Shown here piece by piece: positions 15,471 through 19,113 of a stretch of 19,113 nt of DNA (position 1 is its first letter; the number at the start of each line of letters is the position of its first letter). Made by a program: the position numbers and the translations under genes. The DNA comes from Acidobacteriota bacterium (lineage in GTDB: Bacteria; Acidobacteriota; UBA6911; RPQK01), in NCBI GenBank assembly GCA_003819755.1, contig RPQK01000044.1, positions 1 through 19,113 on the forward strand. Direction: 5' to 3'. Below the pieces are notes generated by a model. The model made no database searches. It saw only the letters and a program-made list of their open reading frames with translations, and was not told where the DNA came from.

Positions 15471-16055
15471 TTATCTATCCAACCGTCGCGCGACATCGAA
15501 CAGGAATTGGAACCGCTCTTCCAGGTGCTGCGCGTCGCTCACCATGCGGCGTTCGATCAAGACGACTTGATTATCCCGAATCCCGGCCCAATCGGCGGTG
15601 TCCCACGCGAATAGCTCAAGGATCGCCAGTCGCCGCGGAAGGGTCAGGTAATCGAGTACTACAGCCGAATCGTTGCCTTTCACGAAAGCCGCGTCATCGA
15701 ATTCCTGATCTCCGGTTTTTATCGATGGGGCGGAGATCTCGTCGGCCAACGAGGTTGCGCTCTTGGTAATCTCGAGTCCTTTCGGCAACCTGCCGAGCAG
15801 TCCCATGCTCATCTCGACCAGCTCGACACCCAGAAGGCCGGTATCGGAGCTCGTCTCCGCCTTGCGCAATCGGAAAGACCGTCCCTGAATCTCGCCGACG
15901 ACTCTCGGATTGCGCAGCAGCGCATTTTGCCGGTACTGAAAGCGGTACTTGGTCGCGAATTGTCGCCAGTTTCGGTTCCGCCGGTAAGCGAGGAAGACCG
16001 AGGCGGCGACCACCAGGACAATCAGGGCCAGAAGATAGGGCAGAATCCCGTTCAA
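15471..16055 (-). CDS. Small single-pass membrane protein of unknown function
   Basis: The product is 194 aa from a TTG at 16055, preceded by AAGGGGGATTC, a strong ribosome binding site four bases away. Residues 4-23 (ILPYLLALIVLVVAASVFLA) form one N-terminal membrane helix, followed at once by basic residues (YRRNRNWRQ). This predicts an N-out, C-in anchor with a cytoplasmic domain. The soluble part contains LLRNPRVVGEIQGRSFRLRK and an acidic KTGDQEFDDAAFVKGND segment. I recognise no family motif. The gene starts 27 nt after the YchF-like gene on the same strand, so the two are probably one operon. Confidence 0.75.
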   Translation of the reverse strand: MNGILPYLLALIVLVVAASVFLAYRRNRNWRQFATKYRFQYRQNALLRNPRVVGEIQGRSFRLRKAETSSDTGLLGVELVEMSMGLLGRLPKGLEITKSATSLADEISAPSIKTGDQEFDDAAFVKGNDSAVVLDYLTLPRRLAILELFAWDTADWAGIRDNQVVLIERRMVSDAQHLEERFQFLFDVARRLDR

Positions 16056-16082
16056 GAATCCCCCTTTATTGAATTCGGGCTC

Positions 16083-17147
16083 TCAGACGTTGAAGCGGAT
16101 GTGCAGCACGTCCCCGTCCTGCACCTCGTAATCCTTGCCTTTCAGCCGGTACAGGTTGCCATCGTGCGCGGCCTTCTCGGAACCCGCTTTCACCAGTTCA
16201 TCATAGGTGATGACTTCGGCGCGGATGAAACCTTTTTCGAGATCGCTGTGGATCCGCCCGGCGGCTTCCGGCGCCAATGCCCCGGTTTCAACGGGCCAGG
16301 CTCTCACCTCATCCTCACCGACAGTGAAGAAGCTCAAAAGTCCGAGCGATCGGAAAGCGGCGCGCGACAGGCGGTGGGCGGCCGGCTCGTCTATCCCCAG
16401 TTCCTCCAGAAAAGGCGCCTGGTCGGCGGGCGGCAACTCGCTGATCTCTCTTTCCAGCGCCGCGCTGAGGAACACGGCGGTCGCCCCGTTTGACTCCATC
16501 TGATTGGCGAGTTCCTCGTATTTTTCACGAGCTGCAGCGTAGTTGTCGTCGACGTTCAAAGCTGCCACGAGCGGCTTAAGGGTCAGGAAATTCAAGCTGC
16601 GAATAGCGCGCAGGTCGTCCGCGCTCAGCCCCATCGTCCGAAGCGGTTTTTCCGATTCCAGGTGCCCCTTGGCCCGCTCCAGGACCTGTCGCTCCCGCTC
16701 CTGCGCGATGTTGCTTTTCTGGTGTTCTTTCGCCATGCGCTGGAGACGCTTCTCGATCAGGTCCAGGTCGGCCAGGAGCAGTTCCATCTCGACGAGCTCG
16801 ATATCCCGCCGCGGATCAACGCTGCCGGAGATATGAAAGACCGCTGGGGACGTGAAGCCCCGGATAACATGCAGCAGACCTTCGGCCTTTCGTATGGCTT
16901 CCAGCCAGTTCGCACTCCGCGTTTGTTCAGGCTCGATGTCCGGCGGCAAGACCATGTCGAACTCGGCGTAACGCGTCTTCTTGGGCCGGAACATCTCCGA
17001 GAGCCGGTCCACCCGAGGGTCGCGTACCAAAGCCACCGCATGCGCTATGCCGTCCTTGGTCGGCGCCTTCTCGGCCGGGATCCCTGTCAGTATTTGAAAA
17101 ACTGTTTTCTTCCCCACCTGGGGCAAACCGATGATGCCTAGTTTCAT
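16083..17147 (-). CDS. Divergent YchF/Obg-like ATPase with TGS domain
   Basis: The product is 354 aa, close to the usual 363 of YchF. The C-terminal TGS half is well conserved (VRAWPVETGALAPEAAGRIH, DLEKGFIRAEVITYDEL, GKDYEVQDGDVLHIRFNV), and the coiled-coil insert (LADLDLIEKRLQRM) and NVDD (the NxxE-like base motif) are present. The N-terminal nucleotide site is degraded. GLPQVGKKT replaces GLPNVGKST, so the Mg-coordinating Ser is Lys. The switch I YPF-TI-PN segment is absent, and the DIAGL switch II motif is replaced by FDMVLPPDIEPEQ. YchF binds ribosomes and hydrolyses ATP; this member may bind nucleotide poorly or differently. The start ATG has no clear ribosome binding site and follows the heptad repeat array directly. 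Confidence 0.85.
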   Translation of the reverse strand: MKLGIIGLPQVGKKTVFQILTGIPAEKAPTKDGIAHAVALVRDPRVDRLSEMFRPKKTRYAEFDMVLPPDIEPEQTRSANWLEAIRKAEGLLHVIRGFTSPAVFHISGSVDPRRDIELVEMELLLADLDLIEKRLQRMAKEHQKSNIAQERERQVLERAKGHLESEKPLRTMGLSADDLRAIRSLNFLTLKPLVAALNVDDNYAAAREKYEELANQMESNGATAVFLSAALEREISELPPADQAPFLEELGIDEPAAHRLSRAAFRSLGLLSFFTVGEDEVRAWPVETGALAPEAAGRIHSDLEKGFIRAEVITYDELVKAGSEKAAHDGNLYRLKGKDYEVQDGDVLHIRFNV

Positions 17148-17152
17148 AGTCC

Positions 17153-17285
17153 GTTCACCGTTCGACGTTCACCGTTCACCGTTCGGGGTTCACCGTTCTG
17201 GGTTTGCGGTGGGGTCCGGAACCGTGAACCGCGAACCCTGAACCCAGAACGCTGAACCGTGAACGGTGAACGGTGAACGGCGAAC
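17153..17285. repeat. Heptad inverted array: 8 GTTCNNN units, 1 spacer heptad, 10 NNNGAAC units
   Basis: Starting at 17153, eight consecutive 7-mers begin with GTTC or GTTT (mostly GTTCACC). They are followed by one 7-nt spacer (GTGGGGT, 17209-17215) and then ten 7-mers ending in GAAC (mostly NGTGAAC) to 17285. The total is 133 bp, exactly 19 heptads, with no phase slip. The two halves are reverse complements, so the transcript could form a long hairpin. The array lies between the divergent YchF-like and ilvD genes, and its left end is 5 bp upstream of the YchF-like start. It resembles short tandemly repeated heptanucleotide sequences known from cyanobacteria. Confidence 0.85.
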
Positions 17286-17318
17286 GAATCACAGTATAAC
17301 CGCTTCTCCCATGAATGT

Positions 17319-17324
17319 TAGAAT
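17319..17324 (+). promoter_or_regulatory. Candidate -10 element of ilvD, implying a leaderless transcript
   Basis: TAGAAT ends six bases before the ilvD ATG, and no ribosome binding site is present between them. Transcription from it would begin at or next to the ATG. A -35 box is weak: ATAACC at 17296-17301 with a 17-bp spacer matches only half of the consensus. Confidence 0.3.
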
Positions 17325-17330
17325 CTCCGA

Positions 17331-19001
17331 ATGCGCTCAGACACGATCAAGAAGGGTTTCGCACGTGCACCTCACCGCTCGCTGTTGAAGGCGACGGGCA
17401 TTAAAGACGAGGACATGCACAAACCGTTTATCGCCATTGCCAACTCCTATATTGACATCATCCCGGGGCACGTCCACCTGAACGCCTTCGGCGAGGTCGT
17501 CCGAAAGGCGGTTAAAGCAGCGGGCGGCGTCCCTATTATGTTCAACACGATCGGCGTCGACGACGGCATCGCGATGGGGCACATGGGGATGAAGTATTCG
17601 CTCCCCAGCCGCGAGATCATTGCCGATTCCGTTGAAACGGTAGTTGCGGCGCACAGCCTGGACGCTATTATCTGCATCCCGAATTGCGACAAGATCGTGC
17701 CGGGAATGCTCATGGCTGCGATGCGGCTGAATGTGCCGACCATCTTCATCTCGGGCGGACCAATGAAGGCCGGAGTGACACCGGACGGGCGCGTCATCGA
17801 CCTGATTTCGGTGTTCGAGGGCGTCGGCGCCTACCAGGCGGGGAAAATCAACGACGAAGAGCTGAAGACGCTCGAAGATTTCGGCTGCCCGACTTGCGGC
17901 TCCTGCTCGGGGATGTTCACAGCCAATTCAATGAATTGCCTGTGCGAGGCGCTCGGTATGGCTTTGCCTGGGAACGGCACGATCCTCGCGATCGACCCGC
18001 GACGGGAACAGCTCGCTTGCCAGGCAGCCTACCAGGTCATGAAACTCGTAGAGATGGACCTGAAGCCGCGGGACATCGTGACCCCACAGGCCATTGACAA
18101 CGCTTTTGCTCTTGATATGGCGATGGGAGGTTCCACCAACACTGTCCTCCACACCATCGCCATCGCTCATGAAGCGGGCATTGAGTACCCGCTCGAGCGT
18201 CTGAATGAGGTCAGTTCGCGGACGCCGTGCCTGTGCAAAGTCAGCCCTTCCTCTCACTACCACGTCGAAGATGTCGAGAAGGCGGGAGGAATCTCGGCGA
18301 TCCTCTACGAGCTTTCAAAGAAGCCAGGGGCGCTGAACCTCGACTGCAAGACCGTCACCGGAAAAACCATCGGGGAAAACATCGCAAACTGCGTCACCAA
18401 GGACCGGGACTGTATCCGGCCTCTCGAGACCGCCTATTCGAAGGATGGCGGCTTGGCCATTCTGTTCGGGAATCTCGCACCGGAAGGCGCGGTTGTGAAA
18501 ACAGCGGGCGTTCCGCCATCGATGCTTCGCCACCGCGGGCCGGCCGTCATCTTCGAGAGCGAGGAAGAGGCTTCCAAGGGAATACTGTCGAAGAAGGTGA
18601 AGGCGGGCGATGTCGTCGTCATTCGCTACGAAGGGCCCCGCGGGGGACCTGGCATGCAGGAAATGCTAGGCCCAACGGCTCAGATTGCGGGAATGGGACT
18701 TAACGAGCAGGTTGCCCTCGTGACTGACGGCCGTTTTTCGGGCGGCTCGCGTGGGTGCTCAATCGGGCACGTAAGCCCCGAGGCGGCTCGCGGCGGGCTT
18801 ATTGGCTTGCTCGAACCGGGTGACATCGTGACGATCGATATCCCGAACCACGAGCTCACCGTCCAGCTGAGCGATGACGTGATAGCAGCCCGGAAAAAGA
18901 CCTGGAAGCCAGTCGAGCGCGTCGGCTTGCCGTCCTACTTGCGCAAATACCGCACGATGGCCACCTCAGCGTCGCGGGGCGCGATACTGGAGTGGGACTA
19001 G
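17331..19001 (+). CDS. ilvD: Dihydroxy-acid dehydratase
   Basis: This is the enzyme of the valine/isoleucine/leucine pathway that dehydrates 2,3-dihydroxy-3-methyl acids to 2-keto acids in the cytoplasm, using an iron-sulfur cluster and Mg. The product is 556 aa, the usual length for the Bacillus-type family (about 558). Visible motifs are RAPHRSLLKATG, PGHVHL at 45-50, CDKIVPGM with Cys119, CPTCGSCSGMFTANSMNCL with Cys192, MGGSTNTVLH, and GRFSGGSRGCSIGHVSPEA near the C-terminus. PGHVHL has Gly where the [2Fe-2S] plant/mycobacterial type has a third cluster Cys, so an oxygen-sensitive [4Fe-4S]-type enzyme is more likely. The ATG at 17331 has no ribosome binding site. No other branched-chain gene is adjacent in the window. 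Confidence 0.97.
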   Translation: MRSDTIKKGFARAPHRSLLKATGIKDEDMHKPFIAIANSYIDIIPGHVHLNAFGEVVRKAVKAAGGVPIMFNTIGVDDGIAMGHMGMKYSLPSREIIADSVETVVAAHSLDAIICIPNCDKIVPGMLMAAMRLNVPTIFISGGPMKAGVTPDGRVIDLISVFEGVGAYQAGKINDEELKTLEDFGCPTCGSCSGMFTANSMNCLCEALGMALPGNGTILAIDPRREQLACQAAYQVMKLVEMDLKPRDIVTPQAIDNAFALDMAMGGSTNTVLHTIAIAHEAGIEYPLERLNEVSSRTPCLCKVSPSSHYHVEDVEKAGGISAILYELSKKPGALNLDCKTVTGKTIGENIANCVTKDRDCIRPLETAYSKDGGLAILFGNLAPEGAVVKTAGVPPSMLRHRGPAVIFESEEEASKGILSKKVKAGDVVVIRYEGPRGGPGMQEMLGPTAQIAGMGLNEQVALVTDGRFSGGSRGCSIGHVSPEAARGGLIGLLEPGDIVTIDIPNHELTVQLSDDVIAARKKTWKPVERVGLPSYLRKYRTMATSASRGAILEWD

Positions 19002-19073
19002 CGTGTTTGTTATCCACGAATTACACGGCGCGGCGTAGCCGCAACCAAAAGCCTGCCCGATGAAGAAGAAAGA

Positions 19074-19113
19074 CAGAATGTCGAATATCGAATATCGAAT
19101 ATCGAATGTCGAA
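19074..19113. repeat. Heptad tandem repeat TCGAATR (continues beyond window)
   Basis: After a partial unit (CAGAATG, 19074-19080) come three TCGAATA units, one TCGAATG unit and a truncated TCGAA at the window end, all in exact 7-bp phase. Adjacent units create TTCGA/TCGAA dyads. It has the same period as the array upstream of ilvD but an unrelated sequence. Confidence 0.8.

Noticed and set aside
17153..17285. CRISPR array
   Set aside because: Units are contiguous 7-mers without spacers and switch orientation in the middle; there are no cas genes.

Overview
The window is chromosomal DNA of moderately high G+C from a Gram-negative bacterium. My best guess is an Acidobacteriota or similar soil lineage. 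The hints are a YchF relative of the GLPQVGK type, a Bacillus-type IlvD, exported Ig/PKD-repeat proteins and abundant palindromic intergenic repeats. The phylum is inferred, not proven. I see no tRNA, rRNA, CRISPR, insertion sequence or phage gene.

Left part (1-10.3 kb, accessory). A TPR-repeat protein runs off the left edge on the minus strand from a GTG start at 818. A 0.9-kb gene-poor stretch follows. It contains a 32-codon ORF with a perfect ribosome binding site that encodes little more than a type IV prepilin-like leader and helix, and a possible folded RNA element near 1473-1535. Next comes a tight plus-strand cluster of five genes (1730-10232). It encodes a PilZ (c-di-GMP receptor) protein with two C-terminal membrane helices, three exported or membrane-anchored proteins I do not recognise, and a 1452-residue exported protein. 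That last protein has a helical N-terminal region, a stretch that looks like an outer-membrane beta-barrel, a PKD domain and eight Ig-like repeats of about 82 residues. The layout (barrel first, Ig stalk last) recalls inverse autotransporters of the intimin/invasin type. I read the cluster as a possible c-di-GMP-linked surface adhesin or envelope system. This is the main candidate for something undescribed.

Middle (10.3-14.2 kb). A 22-bp perfect inverted repeat separates the adhesin gene from a convergent two-gene operon: an L,D-transpeptidase with an NTF2-like tail, overlapping by ATGA an 862-residue protein that is coiled coil almost throughout. This suggests a link between an internal filament-like protein and wall cross-linking.

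Right part (14.3-19.1 kb, mostly housekeeping). It holds a diacylglycerol/lipid kinase-family protein, a nested palindromic repeat, a small membrane protein and a divergent YchF-type ATPase with degraded nucleotide-binding motifs (one minus-strand operon), then ilvD (branched-chain amino acid synthesis). Two arrays with an exact 7-bp period flank ilvD. One is a 19-heptad inverted array upstream. The other, downstream, runs off the right edge.
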